Of a stretch of 64,000 nt of DNA, positions 26,339 through 34,043 are shown one piece after another. The stretch covers positions 312,634 through 376,633 of the forward strand of contig NZ_RFFN01000004.1 of assembly GCF_003696315.1 (NCBI RefSeq), written 5' to 3'. This DNA is from Pseudomonas songnenensis (GTDB taxonomy: Bacteria; Pseudomonadota; Gammaproteobacteria; Pseudomonadales; Pseudomonadaceae). The notes under the pieces are model-generated. The model was not told the DNA's origin and searched no databases. It worked only from the letters and a program-made list of their open reading frames with translations. Position numbers and translations under genes: made by a program. Position 1 is the first letter of the stretch. Every line of letters starts with the position of its first letter.

Positions 26339-27391
26339 TCAGTACCGCTGGGTGATCGACGCGCTATTGCCGGTGCCGTTCTGGATGATGGCAGTGGCGG
26401 TCGCCTGCTGATAGTCGAATTGCGTCGTCTGGTTCAGCACCGCAACGTTGCCATCGCCGGTCTGGGTGATTGACGCGGTGCTGTAGGCGGTGTGCTGCAC
26501 CACATCGATTTCGTTGGCCGAACCGTTCTGAGCGATGTCGAGCACTGGGCCGTCAAAGCTCTGGTTGATGTTGACGCGGTTGTCGTTGCCAACCGAATGG
26601 CCTCGGATGATTCCGTCACGGGTCGTCTGCCGTGCGTTCAGTACGTTGCCGCTACCCTCCTGGGCGAACGTGAAACTGCTGAAACCGGCCCATTGCGTAA
26701 CCTGCGCACGGTTAGCGCTGCCGAGCTGTGTCAGCTCGACCTCGCCGATGTAATACCGCCCACCTTGCTGATTGACCGCTACTTCATTCGACCCGCCGTC
26801 CTGATACACCGCGACCGATCCGCCATAGGGCAGGAAACCCTGCTCGATCGTGATCCGGTTGTTGTCGCCGAACTGCTCGGCGATGGCACCGCCGGCCCAC
26901 TCCTGACTGATCTCGGTCAGGTTGTTCGAGCCAACGGAGCGGCTGTCACTCTGGTTCATGTAGCTCAGCTGTCGGACCCGGTGAACGTTGCCCGCTCCCT
27001 CCTGGCGGATGTTCGCCTGTGCGCCATTGCCATCTGTCTGAACAACCTCGGCGAGGTTCTCCGTGCCGAGCTGCACGACAGACGCCGAGTGCCCGAAGTT
27101 GGAATCGCCTAGCTGAAAGACGCTCGCCTGGTTGGACCATCCGCTCTGGAGCACGTCAGTCTGATTGCCGAAATTGAACTGGTTCGTCTGCGCCAGGTTG
27201 TCGCCGCCGTCCTGCACGACTCGTGAAAGATTGCCATCTCCTTGCTGCATCTGACTTGCTGAGTTCGGACCGTTCTGCTCGAGAACAATCTCGTTGTTAT
27301 TACCAGTCTGGGTAGTGATGGCCTGAGCCAGGGCCAGCCCCGGCAACGAGCCGAGCAGGATGCTGGCGATCAGCGATTTATGCGCGAACAT
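26339..27391 (-). CDS. Exported curlin-repeat (amyloid-type) protein
   Basis: A 350-aa protein with a signal peptide (cleavage about ALA|QA, residue 22-24). The mature chain is built of degenerate repeats of about 22 residues with the curlin pattern G-x-x-N-x-A/V-x-V/I-x-Q, roughly 14 copies, and is rich in Asn and Gln. Such chains form cross-beta fibres like CsgA, CsgB and FapC. The usual secretion and nucleation genes (csgEFG or fapA-F) are not in the window. AGGAG lies 8 nt before the ATG at 27391. The size is well above typical CsgA. Confidence 0.8.
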   Translation of the reverse strand: MFAHKSLIASILLGSLPGLALAQAITTQTGNNNEIVLEQNGPNSASQMQQGDGNLSRVVQDGGDNLAQTNQFNFGNQTDVLQSGWSNQASVFQLGDSNFGHSASVVQLGTENLAEVVQTDGNGAQANIRQEGAGNVHRVRQLSYMNQSDSRSVGSNNLTEISQEWAGGAIAEQFGDNNRITIEQGFLPYGGSVAVYQDGGSNEVAVNQQGGRYYIGEVELTQLGSANRAQVTQWAGFSSFTFAQEGSGNVLNARQTTRDGIIRGHSVGNDNRVNINQSFDGPVLDIAQNGSANEIDVVQHTAYSTASITQTGDGNVAVLNQTTQFDYQQATATAIIQNGTGNSASITQRY

Positions 27392-27555
27392 ACGGAACAC
27401 TCCTTTGACGTATTGTTGTTGGCCGACTTCATGCTGGCCTTCTTGGTGCGTCCCTCGCCTTTGCCTCTCCTGAACAGATCGACTGTTTGCCTGGGGTGAC
27501 CGTGCGGGTCTCCTATTGGATGCAGCCAGAGCCGTGAACAGACGGATGACGGCGG

Positions 27556-30120
27556 TTAATGCGTCATGCCCAACCGCTCACGAATTTCATTGGTCAGCCG
27601 CTGCCGGGTTTTACCGATGCTGGCCCATGGGTCGTCGTCGCCGAGTTCATGTAGGCGCTCCAGCAGGTTGCGAACGGTCCACAGGTTGGCGCCCTTAAGA
27701 TCAGCCAGCTCTTCGCGGTGGATGGGCACGGAAACCGGCAGCCCCTCGCGGGCTCGCACCGAATAAGGCGCTACGGTGCTGGCACCGCGGCTGTTGCGCA
27801 GGTAATCGATGAAGATGCGCCCGACCCGGTTCTTCGGGCCGCTGACCGCCGAGAAGTGTGATGGCAGGAGTTTCGCCAGGTACCTGGCGATGGCTTGGCT
27901 GAAGCTTTTAACCTCCGTCCAATCGTGCACCCGGTCCAGCGGTACGACGATATGCAGGCCCTTGCCCCCGCTGGTCTTGAGAAACGATGCGAGGCCGATC
28001 TCGTCGAGCAGCGTCTGAGTCAGCTGGGTCGCTTCGATCATGCGCTTCCACGGCAAGGCCGGGTCCGGGTCGAGGTCCAGCACGAAGCGATCCGGGTGTT
28101 CCAGGTCGGGCGCAACGGCGTTCCAGCAGTGCAGCTCGATGGTGCCCATCTGCGCTGCGCCTACCAGCGCCTCGGCGCTGTCGATCACCAGCAGCGCTCC
28201 ATGCGTCGGATCGAGTGCCGGGTCCAGTTGGGTGATATGCGGAATGGCCAGCTTGTCGGCGTGCTTCTGGAAGAATAGCTCGCCGCTGATGCCTTCCGGC
28301 GCGCGGACCAGCGCCAGCGGCCGGTTATGCAGCTGCGGCAGCACCCAGGGCGCGATCTGCGCATAGAAGCGGGCCAGCTCGATCTTGGTGATGCCACTGC
28401 TGGGGTCGATGACCCGTTCGGGGTTGGAAATCTTGATCCGGCCGCTGCCGATGGAGTCGGCCTGGCGCCCTGCGCCCGACTTTACCGGACTGGCGACTGG
28501 CTTGGCCCGTTCATGGGTAATCGCCTCGGCCGGCTTGTCGGTGCGCAAGCCATGGAACACCGAATGGCGGACCACCCCCTGGCGGGTCATTTCGGCGTAG
28601 GCGACTTCGCACATCAGCTCGGGTTTGAGCCACTGCGCGCCGCGCACGTCGGCCGCAGGTGCAGCCTTGGCCAGTGGACTCCTGTCGGTTTCCAGCTTCT
28701 TCAGTTGCGTGTGCAGGCTTTTCAGCGTGGCCTGATTGAAACCGGTGCCAACCTTCCCCGCGTAAAGCAGTTTGCCCTTCTCGTCATGCAGCCCGAGCAA
28801 TAACGCGCCGAAGCCGGTACGGGTCCCCTTGGGCTGGGTGTAGCCAACTATGATGAATTCCTGGCGATTGCTGCACTTTATCTTGACCCAGCTGCTGCTG
28901 CGTTTTGACGTGTAGCTGCTGCCGGCGCGCTTGCCTATCAATCCTTCGAGCTTCATCTGGCAGGCGCTTTCGAGAATGCTGTCCGGCTGCTCGGTGAAAT
29001 CCTCGGAGAAACGCAGCAGCTCGCTGTCACTGCGTCCCAGCACCTCACGCAGGGCCGCGCGGCGCTGCTCCAGGGCCACCTCGCGCAGATCCATGCCGTT
29101 CAGGTAGGGCAGATCGAAGAGGTAATAAAGAATGCTGCCGCTGCGCCCGGCTTCGAACGCGTTCTGCAGGGCCTGGAAGTCCGGCGTGCCCTCCTCGTTC
29201 GGTACCACCATCTCGCCATCCAGCCAGCCCGATTCGAGCCCGAGCCCCGCAAGCGCCGCGGCCTGCTGTGGCATCTTCGCCGTCCAGTCATGGCCGTTGC
29301 GGGTGAACAGTTTGACCTCGCCGGCATCGATGCGCGCGAGCATTCGGTAGCCGTCGAATTTGATCTCGTAGCACCAGTCACCCGCCGGTACTGCATCGAC
29401 CAGCGTGGCCAGCTGCGGCTTGAAGCTCGCCGGCAACTCGGCCGGAATCGCGCCTTCGAGCGTTACCTCGGCTGTCGGCTTGCGTGCAGCGGGTTTTCTG
29501 GGCGGCGTCTTGACCGGCTTGGGCGGTGACTCGGCAACCCCTGCCTTCGCTCCGCGCTTGCGCGGTACCAGCGTGCGGTCGCTGAGCACGCTATCCGGCT
29601 CGGCGGCGACGATGTCGTACTCGCCCTCTTCGCGCGCCGCCTCGTCGCGGGACTTGATAAGGAACCACTGTTCCTTCTTCCCATCCATCTGCGTGCGCAC
29701 CAGATTCCAACTGCCGGCGAGCTTTTCGCCCTCAAGCGCAAACTTGAGCTTGCCCTTGCGATACCCCTCTCGTGGATCGCCCTCGGGTGTCCACACGCCA
29801 CGATCCCAGACGATCACGTCCCCTGCACCGTAATGTCCCGCCGGAATGCTGCCCTCGAACGTGGCGTATTCCAGCGGATGATCCTCCACATGCACGGCCA
29901 GCCGGCGCACGCTCGGGTCGAGGCTGGGGCCCTTGGGGATGGCCCAACTCTTCAGCGTGCCGTCCAGTTCCAGGCGGAAGTCGTAATGCAGACGCGTGGC
30001 GTCGTGCTTCTGGATGCAGTACTGCAGCGCCTGGCTCTTGCGCGACTTGGGCCGCGCCTTGCCGGCGGGCTCGGGCGTGGCGGCGAAGTCACGCATGCGT
30101 TGGTAGTCTTCGAGCGCCAT
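27556..30120 (-). CDS. ligD: Multifunctional ATP-dependent DNA ligase LigD
   Basis: An 854-aa three-domain protein for non-homologous end joining. The order is an N-terminal 3'-phosphoesterase domain (about 30-190, HDATRLHYDFRLELDG), a central ATP-dependent ligase (EIKFDGYR with the adenylated lysine; about 230-540), then a primase-like polymerase domain (about 570-850, FVLDLDPD metal site). This is the usual Pseudomonas domain order. GGAGG is 7 nt before the ATG. The partner ku is not in the window. A small exported-protein gene lies 29 nt upstream on the same strand. Confidence 0.95.
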   Translation of the reverse strand: MALEDYQRMRDFAATPEPAGKARPKSRKSQALQYCIQKHDATRLHYDFRLELDGTLKSWAIPKGPSLDPSVRRLAVHVEDHPLEYATFEGSIPAGHYGAGDVIVWDRGVWTPEGDPREGYRKGKLKFALEGEKLAGSWNLVRTQMDGKKEQWFLIKSRDEAAREEGEYDIVAAEPDSVLSDRTLVPRKRGAKAGVAESPPKPVKTPPRKPAARKPTAEVTLEGAIPAELPASFKPQLATLVDAVPAGDWCYEIKFDGYRMLARIDAGEVKLFTRNGHDWTAKMPQQAAALAGLGLESGWLDGEMVVPNEEGTPDFQALQNAFEAGRSGSILYYLFDLPYLNGMDLREVALEQRRAALREVLGRSDSELLRFSEDFTEQPDSILESACQMKLEGLIGKRAGSSYTSKRSSSWVKIKCSNRQEFIIVGYTQPKGTRTGFGALLLGLHDEKGKLLYAGKVGTGFNQATLKSLHTQLKKLETDRSPLAKAAPAADVRGAQWLKPELMCEVAYAEMTRQGVVRHSVFHGLRTDKPAEAITHERAKPVASPVKSGAGRQADSIGSGRIKISNPERVIDPSSGITKIELARFYAQIAPWVLPQLHNRPLALVRAPEGISGELFFQKHADKLAIPHITQLDPALDPTHGALLVIDSAEALVGAAQMGTIELHCWNAVAPDLEHPDRFVLDLDPDPALPWKRMIEATQLTQTLLDEIGLASFLKTSGGKGLHIVVPLDRVHDWTEVKSFSQAIARYLAKLLPSHFSAVSGPKNRVGRIFIDYLRNSRGASTVAPYSVRAREGLPVSVPIHREELADLKGANLWTVRNLLERLHELGDDDPWASIGKTRQRLTNEIRERLGMTH

Positions 30121-30149
30121 GGCCGGCCTCCGCGCGACTTCGCTGGTGG

Positions 30150-30446
30150 CTATTCCAGCTTCCCGGCGTCAGTGGACGTATCGTTGGGGCCGCCCGGGGC
30201 CGAGTGCCGGGCAGGGTCCGTCGAGTCCTCGTCACTGTCCGGCTGCGGAGCCACGAGTCGGCCATCTTCGGTCACCGTGCGGCCCTGATGATCCTTGCGG
30301 GTTTCGACCTCTTCCTGTGGCGTGGGATTACCCATCGGACTAGGACGTGAACCGGTATCGTCCCTTGGCGTGCCAGCCGGAAACTGGGCCATGCTCGGCG
30401 TCGCGAACAGCGCGCTGAGGGTTGCCGCGAGCATCAGTCTTTTCAT
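30150..30446 (-). CDS. Exported small hydrophilic protein
   Basis: 98 aa with a clear signal peptide (MKRLMLAATLSALFATPSMA). The remainder is Pro-, Asp- and Gly-rich, polar and probably disordered. CGGAG lies 7 nt before the ATG at 30446. It is 29 nt upstream of ligD on the same strand, so it may share its transcript. No family is recognised and no function is proposed. Confidence 0.6.
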   Translation of the reverse strand: MKRLMLAATLSALFATPSMAQFPAGTPRDDTGSRPSPMGNPTPQEEVETRKDHQGRTVTEDGRLVAPQPDSDEDSTDPARHSAPGGPNDTSTDAGKLE

Positions 30447-30717
30447 CTCGAATCTCCGCTGGGCTACGTACTTAATTTGGTCATCCGCCGCTGCTATGAG
30501 TTCAGCTAACGGCGTCACAGCCAGAGCGGGCGTTCCGATAAGCGGCACTGTTCAAAGGGCCCTTCGTAGAGCCTTCGCAAGGCTTAATCCGCCGAGTGGA
30601 CGTATTGCCGCATTTACATCTGGACGGTCACTGCTACGGTTGAAGGACGTCGGGAAACCAGGGATGCGCAGATCATGCAGTGCTGCGCTCAATTCACCTC
30701 CTATCTAGGGAGGATTT

Positions 30718-30993
30718 ATGAATACGCGTCTTCCTCTGTTCAAGATCGAAGCCATTCTGCACACCTATTTGCGGCCCTTTCAGTGCGAGTGCCGCGCAGA
30801 GCCCGACAGTTCACTTAGCGTGCGCCTTTATCACGAGCCGCCAGACGAAGAACTGACCGTTCTCGGTATCTCCTATGACCAGTGCCGCGACGCGGCGAAC
30901 CTGGTACGTCTTGCTCAGGAACTTCGCATAGAGATGTGTGCCACGCGCAGCACCTTGCGCGCCGATGCCGAGCTGGCTGACCGCCCTGATTGA
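30718..30993 (+). CDS. DUF1652 family protein
   Basis: A 91-aa cytosolic protein starting at ATG 30718, preceded by GGGAGGA. It carries the Pseudomonas DUF1652 pattern: FKIEAILHTYLRPFQCECR followed by an acidic segment and GISYDQCRDAANLVRLAQELR. Function is unknown. It is divergent from the exported small protein gene, with 271 nt of upstream sequence. Confidence 0.75.
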   Translation: MNTRLPLFKIEAILHTYLRPFQCECRAEPDSSLSVRLYHEPPDEELTVLGISYDQCRDAANLVRLAQELRIEMCATRSTLRADAELADRPD

Positions 30994-31004
30994 CTGGCTG
31001 GCAG

Positions 31005-31289
31005 TCAGCGCGGCGTTCTGGCAACACGGCTGCCCGTGGTTTGGCCACGGCCCATGTATTTGAGAAACACATCGTGACCGTAACTGTGCGACTGAACGGG
31101 CTTCTGGCGCCCGAAGCGCTGCCAGGCGCGCTCGTGCAGGTAGAACACCACCGTGTTGCATAACGGCTCGATCAGGGCAACCGCACCGCCTATCACGATG
31201 CTTCCGGTCAGCGCATAGACGACGATGAACGCCGTGGCGAAATGCAGTACGGCAAAGGTCAGGGTTTTGACTAAAGGGCGTGGTCTCAT
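31005..31289 (-). CDS. DUF2061 family membrane protein
   Basis: 94 aa with two hydrophobic helices (about 8-27 and 32-52). The signature ALIEPLCNTVVFYLHERAW is diagnostic of DUF2061, a family of small bacterial membrane proteins of unknown role. It is convergent with the DUF1652 gene, 11 nt apart. Confidence 0.8.
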   Translation of the reverse strand: MRPRPLVKTLTFAVLHFATAFIVVYALTGSIVIGGAVALIEPLCNTVVFYLHERAWQRFGRQKPVQSHSYGHDVFLKYMGRGQTTGSRVARTPR

Positions 31290-31301
31290 CGGTAGCTACC
31301 A

Positions 31302-31333
31302 CCGCACACATGCCGTGCTGGATGCATGTGCGG
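31302..31333 (-). terminator. Imperfect hairpin after the ferritin-like gene
   Basis: CCGCACACATGC pairs with GCATGTGCGG around a 10-nt loop, with a 2-nt bulge. It lies 59 nt past the stop of the ferritin-like gene and 12 nt before the DUF2061 start. Confidence 0.35.
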
Positions 31334-31391
31334 GTCTCTATGGGGGCGGGTGAAGCCCGGCCGGACGCCGACCGGGTCTGCAACGGGGCGA

Positions 31392-31922
31392 TCAGCGCTT
31401 GGCTTCGACGTTAGGCTCTGCTGCCCGGGTCAGATAGGCCTGCGTCAGTTCCGGCAAGTGCTCGCGCAGCCAATCCGCCATCGCGACCTCCTCGACCAGA
31501 ATGCGCTCGCAAACCTCCTTGGTCTGCGTATCGCCTACCGCTTCGGCGGCGGCGATCAGGATGGTGTAGGAGGCGATTTCCAGGTTCTCGAAGACGTAAC
31601 CCATCTGTGCGCCCTTGACGATCTCGTCGTTGACCATCATGCCGCCCATGGCCTGCCCCATCGCCATCATCTTGCCGCCCAGGTCCTTGAGGCCCGAGTA
31701 GGACTTGTCGTAGCGCTGCAGGCAGCCTTCGATCAGCCTGGCCTGATTCTGGGTTTCGGTGATGTGCTGGTCGATACGCGCCTTGAGCTCCGGGTAGTGC
31801 TCGATGCGGCTGGCCTGCTTGTTCAGCATGGTTTCGGCCTGTGCTTCCATGGCATGGGCGTCGCGCAACCACTCGATGAGGCGTTCGATACGGACATCGT
31901 TGCCGGTCTGTGCACTTTGCAT
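31392..31922 (-). CDS. YciE/DUF892-type ferritin-like protein
   Basis: A 176-aa four-helix protein. The helices carry the ferritin-like metal ligand pattern (HAMEAQAETMLN near the N-terminus, HITETQNQARLIEGCL, ENLEIASYTILIAAAEAVGD, ERILVEEVAMADWLREHLP), typical of the YciE/YciF stress proteins. GGAG lies upstream of the ATG at 31922. A longer upstream extension to 32072 was rejected. Role: probably iron binding or protection under osmotic or stationary-phase stress. Confidence 0.85.
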   Translation of the reverse strand: MQSAQTGNDVRIERLIEWLRDAHAMEAQAETMLNKQASRIEHYPELKARIDQHITETQNQARLIEGCLQRYDKSYSGLKDLGGKMMAMGQAMGGMMVNDEIVKGAQMGYVFENLEIASYTILIAAAEAVGDTQTKEVCERILVEEVAMADWLREHLPELTQAYLTRAAEPNVEAKR

Positions 31923-32045
31923 TGGATATCTCCACTCAGGTCTGAAAAAACAGGGCCAGAGGATCGGCCCACTTGATTTTGTGAAAGACCCCGCCGGCAA
32001 GAGTTCCCCCCACCCGTCCGGCTTGCCATAGCGCCGTAGCAAGCT

Positions 32046-32073
32046 GAACTTTTGCCTGATGCAGCCTGTCACT
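32046..32073 (+). promoter_or_regulatory. Possible AlgU-type promoter of the MscS-like gene
   Basis: GAACTT (32046-32051) is separated by 17 bp from TCACT (32069-32073), 52 bp before the ATG. The -35 is a full match to the sigma-22 consensus, while the -10 keeps only the conserved TC. It is weaker than the glgA and glgE matches. Confidence 0.3.
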
Positions 32074-32125
32074 GGCCCTGACGAACGCTGACCGGAGCTG
32101 CGCTATCGAACTTCCTGCCTTCTTG

Positions 32126-33238
32126 ATGGAATGGGACCAGTACATCAGCCAGCCGGCGTTACGTACGCTGGCGGCCGCGCTGTTCGTGGTACTGGTCCTG
32201 AGCCTGTTCGGCCGTCTGCTGACTGCCCTGATGCTGCGTCTGGCCCGAGCGTTCCTGTTTACTCGCGAGTTGTCCGAGCAGCTGGAAAAACCGATTCGGG
32301 TGTTGCTGCCGCTGATAGGGCTTCAGGGCGTCTGGACGTCGGCGTCCGATGACCTGCTATTGATCGATGGCGCACGCCACGTCGCTACCCTGCTGATCAT
32401 CGCCACCCTGACATGGCTGGTGATGCGCCTGCTGCGCGGTCTGCAGCAGTTCATCCTGCTGCGCAATCCGGTAGATGTGGTCGACAACCTGCGCGCCAGG
32501 CAGATCCAGACACAATCGCGGGTGCTGCTGCGCACGCTGGCGTTTTTCGTGCTGTTGGTGGGCGCGGCGGCCATGTTGATGACCTTCCCCGGTGCCCGTC
32601 AGTTCGGTGCCAGCCTCCTGGCCTCGGCAGGGCTTGCCGGGCTTGCCGTGGGCTTTGCTGCAAGGCCCGTGCTGGCCAACCTGATCGCGGGTGTGCAGAT
32701 CGCCATGACCCAGCCCATTCGCCTGGACGACGTGGTCATCGTCGAAAACGAGTGGGGACGCATCGAGGAAATCACCGGCACCTACGTCGTCGTGCGCATC
32801 TGGGATGACCGTCGCCTGGTCGTGCCGCTGCAGTATTTCATCGAGAAACCATTCCAGAACTGGACCCGCCGCGGCTCCAGCCTGATCGGTACGGTGTTCC
32901 TCTGGGCGGATTACTCGCTTCCACTGGAGCCGCTACGCGAAGAGCTGCGCCGTCTGTGCAAGGAAGTGCCTGAGCTGTGGGATGGCAGGGTCTGCGTGCT
33001 GCAGGTAACCGACACCAGTGAAAAATCCATTCAGCTGCGTGCGCTGGTGAGTTCACCGGACTCGTCGCGCAACTGGGATCTGCGCTGCCATATCCGTGAG
33101 AACCTGCTGGGCTTCATTCAACGTCAGTTTCCACATTCGTTGCCGCAGGTTCGGGCAGATCTCAGCGTCGGCCACAAGCAGCGTATCGATACTTCGCAGC
33201 CCGAACATGTGGAACCGGAGCGCCAGCCGCCGGTGTGA
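32126..33238 (+). CDS. MscS family mechanosensitive channel
   Basis: A 370-aa protein with about four membrane helices followed by the MscS beta domain. The pore helix segment LASAGLAGLAVGFAARPVLANLIAGVQIAM (residues about 176-205) and the following QPIRLDDVVIVENEWGRIEEITGTYVVVRIWDDRRLVVPLQYF are diagnostic. The size is between MscS (286 aa) and larger MscM types. Such channels release solutes on hypo-osmotic shock. The ATG at 32126 is used; a TTG one codon earlier is equivalent. Its stop abuts the cinA-family stop. Confidence 0.85.
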   Translation: MEWDQYISQPALRTLAAALFVVLVLSLFGRLLTALMLRLARAFLFTRELSEQLEKPIRVLLPLIGLQGVWTSASDDLLLIDGARHVATLLIIATLTWLVMRLLRGLQQFILLRNPVDVVDNLRARQIQTQSRVLLRTLAFFVLLVGAAAMLMTFPGARQFGASLLASAGLAGLAVGFAARPVLANLIAGVQIAMTQPIRLDDVVIVENEWGRIEEITGTYVVVRIWDDRRLVVPLQYFIEKPFQNWTRRGSSLIGTVFLWADYSLPLEPLREELRRLCKEVPELWDGRVCVLQVTDTSEKSIQLRALVSSPDSSRNWDLRCHIRENLLGFIQRQFPHSLPQVRADLSVGHKQRIDTSQPEHVEPERQPPV

Positions 33239-33745
33239 TCATTCGTCGTCGCGTTCTTCCAGCTTCTTCAACAACTGCTCGTATTTGATCTGCAGCTGGG
33301 TGAGACCGTACCGCGCGGCCTGCTTGCGGATCTCCACGCGGTCGCCGTCGAACTGCACCGTTTCGCTCGCGACCACCTGTCGTTCGCCCCGCATCAGTGC
33401 ATAGCCGTAACACTGGGTACCCCCTTCATCCTCCTGGTCATCGTCCGCAACGCCGGTGTTGGAAACAGCCAGGGTGGCGCCGCTGGCGTTCAGCGCACCA
33501 ATGGCCATCTCGCACGCAACCTCTTCGCTGGTGAGGCCGAATCGCTCGATGGTTTCGAAATCCACGTTGAGCAGGCGGTTCTTTGCCTTGGGGGAATAGA
33601 CCACGAAGCCGCTGTCGAGTACCTGGCCGCACCCTGGGATATCGCCCATCAGCGAGGCCATCAACCCGCAGGTGCAGGACTCGGCAGTGGTCAGCTTCAG
33701 TTCCTCGCGCTGCAAAAAAGCTACGACTTGCTCGATCTCTTGCAT
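33239..33745 (-). CDS. CinA-like nicotinamide-nucleotide amidohydrolase (PncC family)
   Basis: A 168-aa protein equivalent to the C-terminal CinA domain, without the N-terminal molybdopterin-binding part. The active-site region TAESCTCGLMASLMGDIPG holds the conserved Ser; the family motif is usually TAESCTGG, so the Gly to Cys change is a variant. Conserved Thr/Gly residues in NTGVADDDQE and GGTQCYGYA follow. PncC deamidates nicotinamide mononucleotide in NAD recycling. Its stop codon is directly next to the MscS-like stop. Confidence 0.85.
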   Translation of the reverse strand: MQEIEQVVAFLQREELKLTTAESCTCGLMASLMGDIPGCGQVLDSGFVVYSPKAKNRLLNVDFETIERFGLTSEEVACEMAIGALNASGATLAVSNTGVADDDQEDEGGTQCYGYALMRGERQVVASETVQFDGDRVEIRKQAARYGLTQLQIKYEQLLKKLEERDDE

Positions 33746-33848
33746 GTTTTTTGCTCCGGCTGGTTCAGGGTCATCGCGTTAACGACTCTGTATTCGGAGC
33801 AGGTAGGCAGGTTGCGAGTTCCGGCAGCAGCTGTTGATCGGATTTTGA

Positions 33849-33875
33849 GAACTTCTACCGCGACGCCGGGTCTGG
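33849..33875 (+). promoter_or_regulatory. AlgU (sigma-22)-type promoter upstream of glgA
   Basis: GAACTT (33849-33854), a 16-bp spacer, then TCTGG (33871-33875), 168 bp before the glgA ATG. This matches the sigma-22 pattern GAACTT-N16/17-TCTGA except for the last base. Confidence 0.5.
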
Positions 33876-34043
33876 ATTTTGGCAGGGCCAGTGCAGCTCT
33901 GCCTGCCCTCGTGGCAGCTCCGAGTACTAGCTTCAGCCTGGTCGTGTTCATGGTATGTGGCGGTCATCAGATCGTTGCATAGGAGAAATATGCTCGTAGC
34001 TGGCGCCGGCACCTGGAACGCCGGGGCTCTGGGGAGATCTGTG

